The notes beneath the pieces were generated by a model. The model was not told where the DNA came from. It ran no database searches and saw only the letters and a list, made by a program, of their open reading frames with translations. 64,000 nt of DNA. It comes from Bradyrhizobium acaciae (GTDB lineage Bacteria; Pseudomonadota; Alphaproteobacteria; Rhizobiales; Xanthobacteraceae). Positions within the stretch are counted from its first letter, which is position 1. Every line of letters starts with the position of its first letter. Positions 45,931 to 55,899 of the stretch are shown in pieces. Both the position numbers and the translations under genes were made by a program. The stretch is taken from assembly GCF_020889785.1 (NCBI RefSeq), contig NZ_JACMYK010000021.1:1-64000 (forward strand), read 5' to 3'.

Positions 45931-48711
45931 TCAGACGATTGACTGGCCCGGTCCGTCCGGAGCCCGGCCGAACTTCTCGAGCAGTGCTGGAAACAGGCGG
46001 TCGGGCTTGAACGGTGTGCTCGTGAAACGGATGCCGGTCGCATCCGCAATCGCATTGCCCAGCGCTGCCGTGACCGGATTGTAGGGGCTCTCGCTCATCG
46101 ATTTTGCGCCCATTGGACCAATCGTATCCGAAGTCTCGGCGAAATAGACCTCGGTACGCGGCACGTCGGCAAACGACGGAAGATGATAATCGCGAAACGT
46201 CGGGTTGATCACCCTGCCGCCATCGTCGATGATCAGCTCCTCGTAAAGTGCGGCACCGAGCGACTGCGCAACACCGCCTTCGATCTGGCCGCGGCACTGC
46301 ATGGGATTGGCGACGCGACCGGCATCCGCGGCCTGCACGCTTTTGAGAATACGGACTTCTCCGGTGCCCTTGTTCACGGCGACGCGAAAGCCCTGCACGT
46401 TGAATGCGACCGAACGCGGCGTGCCGGCAGAATTGCCAATGCCGTGAAGCGTTCGTCCACTGGCTCTCGCCGCCCGAGCGAGTTCGAGGAATGACCGGCG
46501 TTCCGCTCCGCAGATTGCAGTCTCATTTTCGAGAGTGCAGGGAGCGGCACTGGCGCTGCTCAGCTCGGATGCGAATATCTTGATCGCGTCAGCGAGGTTC
46601 TCTGCGGCTGCTTGCGTCGCTCGCCCGGCGACAAAGGTGCCCGCACTGCCATAGGCGCCGGTGTCGTGGCCGCCCAGCGCAGTATCGGATTGCCGCAGGC
46701 TGATGCGATCGACGGTCGTCGCCAACGCCGTCGCTGCGAGCTGCCGATGTACGGTGCTGGTGCCGTTGCCAAACTCGGCGGTTCCTACCGTCAGCTCGAA
46801 TCCGCCGTCGTCGCGGAGCGTGATCTTCGAATCGGAGAGATGTCCTGCCGGCGGCACGGTGTCGATCATGGTCAGCGCGATGCCCTCGCCGATCAGCCAG
46901 TCCTCGGAAAGGGCGTAGTGGGGGCGTTCCGCCGACAAAGCGCGCTCGACCAGGTCGATGCATTGGTCGAGCCCGTAGGAGCCGTACCGCACGTCGTGGT
47001 AGTTCGACGGCGGTGGCGACAGCATGGGATCGCCGGGCTTGACAATATTGCGACGACGCATCTCGAAGGGATTGATGCCGAGTTGCTTCGCCAGTTCGTC
47101 GATGGCGGCCTCGACGGCAAACAGCGTCTGCGGCAGGCCATAGCCGCGGAAAGCGCCGGCCGGTAGGGTGTTGGTATAGGCGGCGACCCCATCGACCTTC
47201 TTGTTCGGGCAGTTGTAGACGCTCATGCATTCGCTGACGGCGTGGAACAGCACGGGCCCCGCGTGATTGCCATAAGCTCCAGTATTCGAGAGCACGTCGA
47301 GCTGCAGCGCAGTCAGCATGCCTCGGCTATCAGCACCGGCCTTGACCGTGACGCGCATCGGATGTCGGGTCGACGTCGCGATGAACTGCTCCTCGCGGGT
47401 GAACTCGAGCTTGACCGGCCGGCCCGTGGCAATCGCAGCCAGCGCCAGAATATCCTCGACGAACATTTCCTGCTTGCCGCCGAAGCCGCCGCCCACGCGT
47501 TCGCAAAACACGCGCACGCTGTCGGGTGGACGATCGAAGATCTGCGCCAACGATCGCCGGGTCAGGAACGGCACCTGGGTGCTCGAGCGAACGTTGAGGA
47601 TGCCGCCGGCATCGATCCAGGCAAGCCCGCCGTGGGTTTCCAGCGCTGCGTGCTGCACCCGCTGGGTGGTGAACGTGCCCTCATAGGTCGCGGCCGAGAT
47701 TGCGAGCGCACCCGCGACATCGCCGAATTCGCCATGGGTTTCGGCGACGATATTGCGTGAGGCGTCGCTGACGCGGTGGATGTCGGCGCTCTTGCCGCCG
47801 TGAATGATTGGTGCGCCCGGCACGATCGCCAGCGCCGGATCCGTTACCGCTGGCAAGATGTCGTAGTCGACCTTGAGGCGGCGACAGCCTTCTTCGGCGG
47901 CCGCCTCATTTTCGGCGACGACAGCGGCGACCTTCTGTCCGACGAAGCGGACGATGTCGTCAAGCACGCGGGTGTCATCCGGATCCATCCACGCCCGTTC
48001 GTGCTGCGCCGTCGAGAACAGCCGATTCGGTGCGTCCCCGTGGGTCAAAACCGCATGGACGCCTGGAACCGCAAGTGCCGCCGTCTTGTCGATCGCGACG
48101 ATCCTGGCGTGCGGGTGCGGCGAGCGCAGCAGCTTGATGTGCAGCAATCCTTCAAGCTGGATGTCGAAGGTGTAACGTGCCGTCCCGCGTACCACGAGCG
48201 GGCCGGCCGGTGCGGGGAGGCTGCGTCCGAAGGCGCTGCCGGCGGCGGCGTCCTCGACATTCGTCACGCCGTCGAACGCATCCTCGATCGAGCGATAGCC
48301 GGTGCAACGGCAGATATTGCCTTTCAGCGCAACGCCGAGCTCCTGACGCTGTGCCTGGTTCAGCGAGGCGCCGGTCAGGATCATGCCCGCGGTGCAGAAG
48401 CCGCATTGAAATCCCTGGGCATCCAGAAAGGCTTGCTGCAGCGGATGTGCACGTGTCTCGGACCCGAGGCCTTCGATGGTCGTCACCGCATGTCCGTCGG
48501 CGCGGAATGCCGGGATAACGCAGCTATGCACCGGTTCGCCGTCAAGCAGCACCGTGCAGGCACCGCAGTCGCCGGCGTCGCAGCCCTTCTTGACGCCGAA
48601 ATGCCCGAGCTCGCGCAGGAATGTACGCAAGCATTGGCCGGGGCGGGGCGTCGCTGCAAAGGTCTTGCCGTTGATGTCGATGCTCATGGGCAGGTTCATG
48701 CGCCAGTTCAT
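45931..48711 (-). CDS. Xanthine-dehydrogenase-like enzyme, fused [2Fe-2S] and molybdopterin subunits
   Basis: 926 residues. Residues about 10-165 are an iron-sulfur domain (GCDAGDCGACTV with downstream SC, and QCGFCTAGM...CRCTGY). Residues 170-926 are a molybdopterin-binding domain (GGGFGGKQE, AFRGYG loop, C-terminal GAKSMSESP with the catalytic Glu). Its loop is of XDH/hypoxanthine type, not CoxL form I. These domains are usually separate CoxS/CoxL-like subunits or all-in-one with FAD; here only these two are fused and FAD is the coupled upstream gene (ATGA overlap at 48708-48711). Given uricase next door, oxidation of hypoxanthine/xanthine to urate is the likely role; another heterocycle such as uracil is possible. 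Confidence 0.88.
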   Translation of the reverse strand: MNWRMNLPMSIDINGKTFAATPRPGQCLRTFLRELGHFGVKKGCDAGDCGACTVLLDGEPVHSCVIPAFRADGHAVTTIEGLGSETRAHPLQQAFLDAQGFQCGFCTAGMILTGASLNQAQRQELGVALKGNICRCTGYRSIEDAFDGVTNVEDAAAGSAFGRSLPAPAGPLVVRGTARYTFDIQLEGLLHIKLLRSPHPHARIVAIDKTAALAVPGVHAVLTHGDAPNRLFSTAQHERAWMDPDDTRVLDDIVRFVGQKVAAVVAENEAAAEEGCRRLKVDYDILPAVTDPALAIVPGAPIIHGGKSADIHRVSDASRNIVAETHGEFGDVAGALAISAATYEGTFTTQRVQHAALETHGGLAWIDAGGILNVRSSTQVPFLTRRSLAQIFDRPPDSVRVFCERVGGGFGGKQEMFVEDILALAAIATGRPVKLEFTREEQFIATSTRHPMRVTVKAGADSRGMLTALQLDVLSNTGAYGNHAGPVLFHAVSECMSVYNCPNKKVDGVAAYTNTLPAGAFRGYGLPQTLFAVEAAIDELAKQLGINPFEMRRRNIVKPGDPMLSPPPSNYHDVRYGSYGLDQCIDLVERALSAERPHYALSEDWLIGEGIALTMIDTVPPAGHLSDSKITLRDDGGFELTVGTAEFGNGTSTVHRQLAATALATTVDRISLRQSDTALGGHDTGAYGSAGTFVAGRATQAAAENLADAIKIFASELSSASAAPCTLENETAICGAERRSFLELARAARASGRTLHGIGNSAGTPRSVAFNVQGFRVAVNKGTGEVRILKSVQAADAGRVANPMQCRGQIEGGVAQSLGAALYEELIIDDGGRVINPTFRDYHLPSFADVPRTEVYFAETSDTIGPMGAKSMSESPYNPVTAALGNAIADATGIRFTSTPFKPDRLFPALLEKFGRAPDGPGQSIV

Positions 48712-49529
48712 GGGCCGGTCGCGAGTTCGCGGCGGATCTCCTCGGCCAGGCGCAAGGTCATGTGCTTGCGCCACATCGGCCTGCCATGGACGTCAGCGTG
48801 GTACATGCTGTCCGCAATCTCCTGCAAGATGGTTGTGCGCAAAGCTTCGGGGCCGGGCAGGTCGGCGAAGGAGAGCTGGAACGGCCGCACCGTGGAAGCC
48901 GTTATCGTCAACCGCAGCACGCCGTTGCTGTCTATGCTCCCGATGAGGAGCGCCGCGGAGCGGCCGACCGGCGTCAGGGAAATCTGGCGAAAGACCGCGC
49001 GCCGCCGCAGCGCCGCAAGCGAAATATCGATCTGGCGCAACAGATCGCCGCTTGCGAGCACGTTCCGCTGATTGCCGGTGACAAAATCGGCGACCGGGAC
49101 CTGGTACTCGCTGCCATCCGCGCGCCAAACTGTACAGATGCCATCAAGCGCCGACGCCAGTGCGATCATCGGCCCGGCCGGAAGCGACATGCAGATATTG
49201 CCGCCGACGGTCGCGGTCTTCCAGATCTTGAAGGACGCGAGGAAGGCGCGGCAGCACTGGCCGATTAGGGGAGCTGCGATCCAGTCCGGCGGGCAGGCGA
49301 AGCTGTCGAGTTGCGCCACCGTGCAGGTCGCCGCGATGCCGAGGCGATCATTACCAATGGTCAGCGCGGGCCATCTGAGGTCGGTCAGGTCGATCAGGCG
49401 ATGGAGATCCGCCTGCGGCTCGGAAAACAGCCAGGTGCCGCCCGCAAGCCACGCATCGCCTGCCGTCCAAACGGGCAATTGACCCCGCGTCCGCGGCCGA
49501 ACCACGTCTCTGATCGTGTTCAGATCCAT
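48708..49529 (-). CDS. FAD-binding subunit of the xanthine-dehydrogenase-like enzyme
   Basis: 273 residues, CoxM/XdhB-type. The FAD loops are WLAGGTWLF (about 28-36) and TATVGGNICMSLPAGPM (about 105-121). The C-terminal part is the CO_deh_flav_C domain. It is the first gene of a two-gene operon and overlaps its partner by four bases. Start ATG 49529; it diverges from the 8-oxoguanine deaminase-like gene. Confidence 0.9.
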   Translation of the reverse strand: MDLNTIRDVVRPRTRGQLPVWTAGDAWLAGGTWLFSEPQADLHRLIDLTDLRWPALTIGNDRLGIAATCTVAQLDSFACPPDWIAAPLIGQCCRAFLASFKIWKTATVGGNICMSLPAGPMIALASALDGICTVWRADGSEYQVPVADFVTGNQRNVLASGDLLRQIDISLAALRRRAVFRQISLTPVGRSAALLIGSIDSNGVLRLTITASTVRPFQLSFADLPGPEALRTTILQEIADSMYHADVHGRPMWRKHMTLRLAEEIRRELATGP

Positions 49530-49653
49530 CGCGATTTCAGCGCCTTCTCCGTGTTATGTGTTCGGGTAGGGACTCCTGCAAGACTGACGCCAATTGTGGG
49601 GCGATCCTTGCAAGCGAAGCCAAGGCCGACAATTGGAGATGATGGTTGGAATC

Positions 49654-51003
49654 ATGGCTCAAACGCAACCGATCTGGATCAAGGATCCACTTTCCATCCT
49701 GGCCGACGGGGCCGAGCGCGGCGTCGTGATCCAGGATGGCAAGATCGTTGAACTGGTCGGCCGCGGTCGCGAGGCCGCGACCGCCGATATGACGATCTTC
49801 GACGCCAGTGCCCATGTGGTGCTGCCGGGCCTGATCAACACCCATCATCATTTCTACCAGACGCTGACGCGCGCCGTTCCGGCTGCGCTCGATCGCGAGC
49901 TCTTTCCCTGGCTTCAGGCACTCTATCCGGTGTGGGCCAGGCTGACGCCGGACGCCTTGTCGCTCGGCGTCACCGTCGCGATGTCGGAATTGCTGCTGTC
50001 AGGCTGCACCACCACCACCGACCATCATTACGTGTTCCCCGCCGGGCTGGAACATGCCATCGACATCGAGGTCGAGGTGGCCAGACGGCTGGGCTTGCGC
50101 GTGTTGCTGACGCGAGGCTCGATGAACCTCTCGCAGCGCGATGGCGGCCTGCCGCCCGACAGCGTGGTTCAGGATGAAGACACTATCCTGGCCGACAGCG
50201 AACGGGTCGTCGCCCGGCACCATCAGCGCGGCGCAGATGCGATGGTGCAGATTGCGCTGGCGCCATGTTCGCCGTTCTCGGTGACCACCTCGTTGATGCG
50301 CCGGACCGCCGAACTTGCGGACAAGCTCGACGTTCGCCTGCACACTCATCTTGCGGAGACGGAGGACGAAAACAGATTTTGTCAGGAGACGTATGGTTGT
50401 CGCCCGCTGGATTATCTCGAGCAATGCGGCTGGCTCAATTCACGCACCTGGCTTGCCCACGGCATCCATTTCAACCCGGAGGAAATGGTGCGGCTCGGCA
50501 AAGCCGGGATGACGGTCAGCCATTGCGCCTGCAGCAACCAGGTCCTGGCCTCAGGCTGCTGCCCGGTCTGCGAAATGGAAGAAGCCGGGGTCGGAATCGG
50601 GCTCGGCGTCGATGGCTCCGCCTCCAACGACGAGTCGAACCTGATGCAGGAGGTGCGTGCCGCCTTCCTGGTGCAGCGGGCGCGTTATGGCGTCAATCGC
50701 GTCAGTCACATCGACGCGCTGCGATGGGCCACCAAGGGCTCCGCAGCCTGCGTCGGCCGGCCCGAGCTCGGTGAAATCGTGGTCGGCAAGGCGGCCGATC
50801 TCGCGCTCTTCAAGCTCGACGAGCTGCGCTTCTCCGGGCATGGCGATCCGCTGGCGGCGCTTGTGCTGTGTGGGGCGCACCGTGCCGACCGCGTCATGGT
50901 CGGCGGCCGCTGGACCGTCATCGACGGTGCGATTCCCGGGCTCGACGTCGCCGATCTGATCAGCCGGCACAGCGCTGCTGCCCGCGCCATTCAGGCCGGC
51001 TAA
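49654..51003 (+). CDS. 8-oxoguanine deaminase-like amidohydrolase
   Basis: 450 residues of the amidohydrolase superfamily (TrzN/AtzB-8-oxoguanine deaminase group). Metal-binding NTHHHFYQTL (about 68-77), catalytic HTHLAETEDEN with the second His, AHGIHF and the Asp of GVDGSASNDESN are present. 8-Oxoguanine deaminases release ammonia to give urate, which fits its placement beside uricase and xanthine-dehydrogenase-like genes; hydroxyatrazine hydrolase-type activity is a less likely alternative. ATG 49654 (MAQTQPIW) is chosen as the family start; ATG 49639 and 49642 are in frame. Confidence 0.85.
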   Translation: MAQTQPIWIKDPLSILADGAERGVVIQDGKIVELVGRGREAATADMTIFDASAHVVLPGLINTHHHFYQTLTRAVPAALDRELFPWLQALYPVWARLTPDALSLGVTVAMSELLLSGCTTTTDHHYVFPAGLEHAIDIEVEVARRLGLRVLLTRGSMNLSQRDGGLPPDSVVQDEDTILADSERVVARHHQRGADAMVQIALAPCSPFSVTTSLMRRTAELADKLDVRLHTHLAETEDENRFCQETYGCRPLDYLEQCGWLNSRTWLAHGIHFNPEEMVRLGKAGMTVSHCACSNQVLASGCCPVCEMEEAGVGIGLGVDGSASNDESNLMQEVRAAFLVQRARYGVNRVSHIDALRWATKGSAACVGRPELGEIVVGKAADLALFKLDELRFSGHGDPLAALVLCGAHRADRVMVGGRWTVIDGAIPGLDVADLISRHSAAARAIQAG

Positions 51004-51104
51004 AGCATGATCCGGAAAAGTGCGAAGCGGTTTTCCGAAAAGATCATGCTCAAACAAAGGACTAAAGCGCGACGACGATTCAACCAAATCTCATCGCGCT
51101 TTAG
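51004..51104. repeat. RIME-like palindromic repeats (two elements)
   Basis: First element 51004-51050 runs from AGCATGATC to GATCATGCT with CCGGAAAAG / TTTTCCG inside, the well-known rhizobial intergenic palindrome. Second element 51062-51104 has an 11-bp stem CTAAAGCGCGA / TCGCGCTTTAG. Both sit between convergent genes and may act as terminators. Confidence 0.75.
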
Positions 51105-51189
51105 GTTTCGGCGAGAGCGGGGCGTCGTCGATCGTCGGGTGGCTTGATCCTCCTCTGCAAGAGGAGGATCATTTCGGAGCGGCGGTCGC

Positions 51190-52269
51190 TTATTTGCCGG
51201 GAAGCTTGTCGTCGATGCCCTTGACGTAGAAGTTCATGCCGAGGATCTGATCATCCGCCAGATGATCGCCGCCCTTGCACTCGACGTCCTTGCCGTCCTG
51301 TGCGACGACGGGGCACTTGAACGGATGCAGCTTGCCGGCGGCGATGGCTGCCTGGGTATCCTCCGCCGTCTTCTTCACGTCGTCAGGCATGTTGGTGTAG
51401 GGCGCCATTTCGAACATCTTGGTCTCGAGGCCGCCCCAGGTATCGCCGGATTTCCAGGTGCCGTCGAGTTCCGCCTTCACCCTCTCGATATAGTAGGGTG
51501 CCCACGTGTCGAGGATCGAGGTCAGCTGGGCCTTCGGGCCGAACTTGATCATTTCGGAGTCCTGGCCGAATGCGAGCTTGCCGCGCTCGCCTGCGATCTG
51601 CATCGCGGCCGGCGAGTCGGTGTGTTGCATGATGATGTCGGCGCCCTGATCGAGCAGCGCCTTCGCAGCATCGGCTTCCTTGCCGGGATCAAACCACGAG
51701 TTCACCCAGATGATCTTCACCTTGATATTGGGATTGACGGTCTGCGCGCCGATCATCGTCGCGTTGATACCCGAGACGACTTCGGGAATCGGGAACGAGC
51801 CGATATAGCCGAGCACGCCGGCCTTGGACATTTTGGCTGCGATTTCTCCCTGGATGTAGCGGCCCTGGTACCAGCGCGCCGAATAGGTGGACATGTTCTT
51901 GTCGCGCTTGTACCCCGAGCAATGCTCGAAATGCACGTTCGGATACTTCTTCGCCACCTTCAGCGTGGGGTCCATGTAGCCGAACGACGTGGTGAAGATC
52001 AGCTTGTTTCCGGCGCGGACGAGCTGCTCGACCGCGCGCTCCGCGTCGGGACCCTCGGGAACGTTTTCGAGAAAGGTTGTCTCGATCTTGTCGCCGAACT
52101 CCTTCACCACGGCCTGCCGCGCAAGCTCGTGCTGATAGGTCCAGCCGAGATCGCCGACCGGCCCGAGATAGATGAACCCGACCTTCAGCTTGTCAGCGGC
52201 GATCGCGCTGCTCGTGACGCCTCCTGCCAGCAGAAGTGCGGCGGCGGCCGCAAGCAAATTCTTCTTCAT
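51190..52269 (-). CDS. BMP-family ABC transporter substrate-binding protein
   Basis: 359 residues: signal peptide (MKKNLLAAAAALLLAGGVTSSAIA) and a BMP/PnrA-type binding domain (KVGFIYLGPVGDLGWTYQHELAR, GYIGSFPIPEVVSGINA, VNSWFDPGKEADAAKALLDQGADI). PnrA/BMP proteins bind purine nucleosides or related compounds. Position next to purine catabolic genes agrees. Two permeases and an ATPase precede it on the same strand. Confidence 0.93.
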   Translation of the reverse strand: MKKNLLAAAAALLLAGGVTSSAIAADKLKVGFIYLGPVGDLGWTYQHELARQAVVKEFGDKIETTFLENVPEGPDAERAVEQLVRAGNKLIFTTSFGYMDPTLKVAKKYPNVHFEHCSGYKRDKNMSTYSARWYQGRYIQGEIAAKMSKAGVLGYIGSFPIPEVVSGINATMIGAQTVNPNIKVKIIWVNSWFDPGKEADAAKALLDQGADIIMQHTDSPAAMQIAGERGKLAFGQDSEMIKFGPKAQLTSILDTWAPYYIERVKAELDGTWKSGDTWGGLETKMFEMAPYTNMPDDVKKTAEDTQAAIAAGKLHPFKCPVVAQDGKDVECKGGDHLADDQILGMNFYVKGIDDKLPGK

Positions 52270-52348
52270 CGTGATGTCCTCCAAACAGTGGGGTGAACAG
52301 CAATTTTTGGACGGCACCCCCCAATCGCGCCGGTCCGGAAATCCAATG

Positions 52349-53266
52349 TCAGCGATCGGGAACGAAGACGGTGCCGAGCGCTGCAGGCGCCGTTGAACCG
52401 CCGGTTCGCGCGCGCGACAGCAGCACCAGCACGATCACGGTTGCGAGGTAGGGCAGCGACGACATGAACTGGGACGGAATGCCGATTCCGGCGCCCTGTG
52501 CATGTAGCTGCAGGATCGTCACCGCGCCGAACAGATAGGCTCCGATCACCAGCCGACCGGGCCGCCAGGAGGCGAACACGGTCAGCGCAAGCGCGATCCA
52601 TCCGCGGCCCGCGGTCATGCCCGGAATGAAGAATGGCGTGTAGGCGAGCGGCAAATAGGCGCCGGCAAGCCCTGCGCAGGCGCCGCCGAACATCACGGCG
52701 TACATTCGGATCCGCAGGACGGGGTAGCCCAGCGCGTGTGCCGACACGTGGTTGTCGCCGCAGGCACGCATGATGAGCCCGGCCCGCGTCCGGTACAGAA
52801 ACCACCAGACCGCCGCGATCAGCGCCAGCGAGAGATAAACGAATCCATCTTCGCCGAACAGAATACGGCCAATCAGCGGAATGTTGGTGATGAAGGGGAT
52901 ATAGAGATGGGGCGCCGGTGTGATCCGCTCGCCGACGAAGCCGGCGCCGATCAATCCCGACAGGCCGATGCCGAAGATAGTGAGCGACAAGCCGGTAGCG
53001 ACCTGGTTGACCGCCAGCCCGAGCGCCATTCCGGCGAACAGCAGCGACATCAGCGTACCGGCGACCATTCCGCAGAGCGCGCCGACGATGATCGAACCGG
53101 TCAACCATGCGCCGCCGAAGCCGCAGGCCGCACCGACGATCATCATTCCTTCGACGCCGAGATTGAGCACACCAGAGCGTTCGGTCACCAGCTCGCCTGT
53201 TGCCGCCAGCAACAGCGGCGTCGATGCCGCCAGCACCGACAGGATGATCGCTTCAATGAGTTCCAC
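52349..53266 (-). CDS. ABC transporter permease, nucleoside-type (NupQ/YufQ-like)
   Basis: 305 residues, about nine membrane helices, BPD_transp_2 family. ERSGVLNLGVEGMM near residue 27 is the signature of BMP-type permeases. Its start lies within the end of the preceding permease gene (14-base overlap), and it is followed by the binding-protein gene. Confidence 0.92.
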   Translation of the reverse strand: MELIEAIILSVLAASTPLLLAATGELVTERSGVLNLGVEGMMIVGAACGFGGAWLTGSIIVGALCGMVAGTLMSLLFAGMALGLAVNQVATGLSLTIFGIGLSGLIGAGFVGERITPAPHLYIPFITNIPLIGRILFGEDGFVYLSLALIAAVWWFLYRTRAGLIMRACGDNHVSAHALGYPVLRIRMYAVMFGGACAGLAGAYLPLAYTPFFIPGMTAGRGWIALALTVFASWRPGRLVIGAYLFGAVTILQLHAQGAGIGIPSQFMSSLPYLATVIVLVLLSRARTGGSTAPAALGTVFVPDR

Positions 53267-54344
53267 GTGCGACCTGCGGAGCCGAGAAGATGATGCGGAA
53301 GCGATAGAGAATGAGGGAATCGCAGGCGAGCACGTAGAACAGCAGAACTCCCTGGAAAACCTTGGTGACGTCCAACGGGATTTTCATGGCAATCTGCGCC
53401 TGCTCGCCGCCGATGAAGGTGAGTGCGAGAAACAGCCCTGCAATTAGTATTCCAACCGGATTCAATCGTCCGAGGAATGCAACGATGATCGCGGTGAAGC
53501 CGTAACCTGGCGAGATGCCGGGCTGGAGGTGGCCGACGGGCCCCGCGACCTCGATGATCCCGGCCAGCCCCGAGAGCGCGCCGGAGATTGCAAATGTCAG
53601 CAGGATCAGCTGGTTGGCATTGAATCCGCCGAATCGGGCCGCGCGGGGTGCAGCACCCACGACGCGGATTTCGAAGCCCTTGATCGTCCTGCCGAGCAGC
53701 ACGGCGCCGGCAGCGACCACGATGAGCGCGAGGATCGAGCCGAGATGCAGCCGGCCTCCCTCGATCAGCGTCGGCACCGTCGCGACCGGGTCGAACTCGG
53801 CCGTGGTCGGGAAGTTGAAGCCTTGCGGATCACGCCAGGGCCCGCGCACCAGATAGTCGAGCAGCAGGTCCGCCACATAGACCAGCATCAGCGAGGTCAA
53901 GATCTCGCTGGCGCCGAACCTGACCTTGCAGATGGCAGGGATCAGCGCATACAGCGCGCCAGCGATGGCGCCGAGCAGCAGCATGGCAGGCAGCACCCAG
54001 TGGCCGGCCTCGGTGCCCTGCGTCTTCACCGCAATCCAGCTTCCGGCGACCGCCCCCATCAGGAATTGTCCCTCGGCGCCGATGTTCCAGGCATTGGCGA
54101 GATAGCAAAGCGACAGGCCGATCGCGATCATCACCAGTGGTGTCGCCTTCACCGCGATCTCCTGCAGCGAGTAGCCGTCGGCGAGCGGCGCAATGAAATA
54201 GACATAGAGCGCCAGGATCGGATTCTTGCCCATGACCGCGAACAGGATCGTCATGGTCACGATGGTGAGGCCGATCGCGATAAGGGGCGAGATCAGTGCA
54301 ACGGTCCTGGACCGCTCGGCGCGTTTCTCAAGTACCAGCTGCAT
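53253..54344 (-). CDS. ABC transporter permease, nucleoside-type (NupP/YufP-like)
   Basis: 363 residues, about nine to ten membrane helices, BPD_transp_2 family. It carries NAWNIGAEGQFLMGAVAG (about 84-101), the counterpart of the EGM signature. It overlaps the ATPase gene by 17 bases and the next permease by 14, a tightly coupled operon. Confidence 0.92.
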   Translation of the reverse strand: MQLVLEKRAERSRTVALISPLIAIGLTIVTMTILFAVMGKNPILALYVYFIAPLADGYSLQEIAVKATPLVMIAIGLSLCYLANAWNIGAEGQFLMGAVAGSWIAVKTQGTEAGHWVLPAMLLLGAIAGALYALIPAICKVRFGASEILTSLMLVYVADLLLDYLVRGPWRDPQGFNFPTTAEFDPVATVPTLIEGGRLHLGSILALIVVAAGAVLLGRTIKGFEIRVVGAAPRAARFGGFNANQLILLTFAISGALSGLAGIIEVAGPVGHLQPGISPGYGFTAIIVAFLGRLNPVGILIAGLFLALTFIGGEQAQIAMKIPLDVTKVFQGVLLFYVLACDSLILYRFRIIFSAPQVARGTH

Positions 54345-55899
54345 GCGCCTGCTCCGTTGCCTCGAGGCTGCTTCCGCCCATCAGCAGGCCGAGCTTCTCG
54401 CGGCTTGCTTCCGCGGTCGGCAGCGGCTCCGACAAACGACCGTGAAACATCACCGCAATGCGGTCCGAAATTTCGATGAGCTCGTCGATATCCTGGCTTG
54501 TCACCAGCACGGCGGCGCCGCCGGCGGCGAGATCGAGCAGCGCCTGGCGGATCACCGCGGCCGCGCCGGCATCGACGCCCCAGGTCGGCTGGTTGACGAC
54601 CAGCACGGCTGGATTGCGCAGGATCTCGCGGCCGACGATGAACTTCTGAAGGTTGCCACCGGAAAGGCTCGCGGCCTCCGGATCGCGTTTCGCCTTGCGC
54701 ACGTCGAAGGTCTCGGTCGTGCGATCGACGGCATTCAGCGTGGCGGCGGTGTTGACGAATCCGTGCAGCACCATGTTGCCGGCGACGTGACCGGTGAGCA
54801 GCGCATTCTCCGAAAGCCGCATGCGCGGAGCGGTTCCGTGGCCGAGCCGCTCCTCGGGGACAAAGGCTGCCCCGAGCTTGCGTCGCCGGCTGATCGAGAG
54901 GTGTCCCGCGGCGATTCCTTCGATGACGACGGTGCCGGGGTCCTTGGCCAGCCGCTCGCCCGAAAGTGCCGCGAACAACTCGTCCTGTCCGTTCCCGGCG
55001 ACGCCTGCAATTCCCAGGATTTCACCGCCCCTGAGCTCAAGCGAGATTCCCTTGAGGTGCACGCCATGGGGATCGTCGGGTTCGAGGTTGAGATCGATGA
55101 TCGCGAGCCGCGGCACGGTGATCTGGCGGGTCGTCGCCGGCTTCACTTCCTTGATCTCGGTGCCGACCATCATGCGGGCGAGCGAGGCGGCGGTCTCCGC
55201 CTTGGGATTGCAGGTCGCGACCTTCTTGCCGTTGCGCAGGATGGTGGCGGTGTCGCACAGCTTTTTCACCTCTTCCAGCTTGTGGCTGATGTAGAGAATG
55301 GCGCGTCCTTCGCTCTTGAGGCGCTCCAGCACGACAAACAGCTGGTCCGCTTCCTGCGGTGTCAGCACCGCGGTGGGCTCGTCCAGGATGAGGAATTTCG
55401 GATCCTGCATCAGCGCACGGACGATCTCGATGCGCTGACGCTCTCCGACCGAGAGCTGCCAGACCTCGCGTTTCGGATCGAGCGGAAGCCCGTAACTGTG
55501 GGACACCCGCTCGAGCCGTGCGGAAATCTCCTTGAATGATTCCTTGCCATCGAGTCCAAGCGCGACGTTCTCTGCGACAGTGAGATTGTCGAACAGCGAG
55601 AAGTGCTGGAACACCATGCCGATGCCGCGAGCGCGAGCCTGCGAAGGACCGGACAAGACCATGTTCCGGCCTTCCCAGCGCAATTCGCCTTCGCTCGGTT
55701 GAACCAGACCGTAGATGGTCTTGACGAGAGTGGATTTGCCGGCGCCGTTCTCGCCGAGCAATGCATGGATCTGCCGCGGCCAGATATCGAGATCGATCTT
55801 GTCGTTGGCGAGAAACGTACCGTACCGCTTGGTCAAGGCGACCGTTTGCAGCAGCGGTGTGGCACTTGTGTGCTGCCCGGCGGATGTCGTGTCTCGCAT
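54328..55899 (-). CDS. Nucleoside-type ABC transporter ATPase with two ATP-binding domains
   Basis: 523 residues, two ABC domains in tandem as in RbsA/YufO. Domain 1: Walker A GENGAGKST, signature LSVGERQR, Walker B FLILDEPTAV. Domain 2: GVAGNGQDEL (degenerate Walker A), LSGGNLQK, LVVNQPTWGVD (Walker B degenerate). In these proteins the second site is usually inactive. First gene of the four-gene BMP operon. ATG 55899 (MRDTTSAG) is chosen; an in-frame ATG at 55956 adds an unlikely N-terminus. Confidence 0.93.
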   Translation of the reverse strand: MRDTTSAGQHTSATPLLQTVALTKRYGTFLANDKIDLDIWPRQIHALLGENGAGKSTLVKTIYGLVQPSEGELRWEGRNMVLSGPSQARARGIGMVFQHFSLFDNLTVAENVALGLDGKESFKEISARLERVSHSYGLPLDPKREVWQLSVGERQRIEIVRALMQDPKFLILDEPTAVLTPQEADQLFVVLERLKSEGRAILYISHKLEEVKKLCDTATILRNGKKVATCNPKAETAASLARMMVGTEIKEVKPATTRQITVPRLAIIDLNLEPDDPHGVHLKGISLELRGGEILGIAGVAGNGQDELFAALSGERLAKDPGTVVIEGIAAGHLSISRRRKLGAAFVPEERLGHGTAPRMRLSENALLTGHVAGNMVLHGFVNTAATLNAVDRTTETFDVRKAKRDPEAASLSGGNLQKFIVGREILRNPAVLVVNQPTWGVDAGAAAVIRQALLDLAAGGAAVLVTSQDIDELIEISDRIAVMFHGRLSEPLPTAEASREKLGLLMGGSSLEATEQAHAAGT

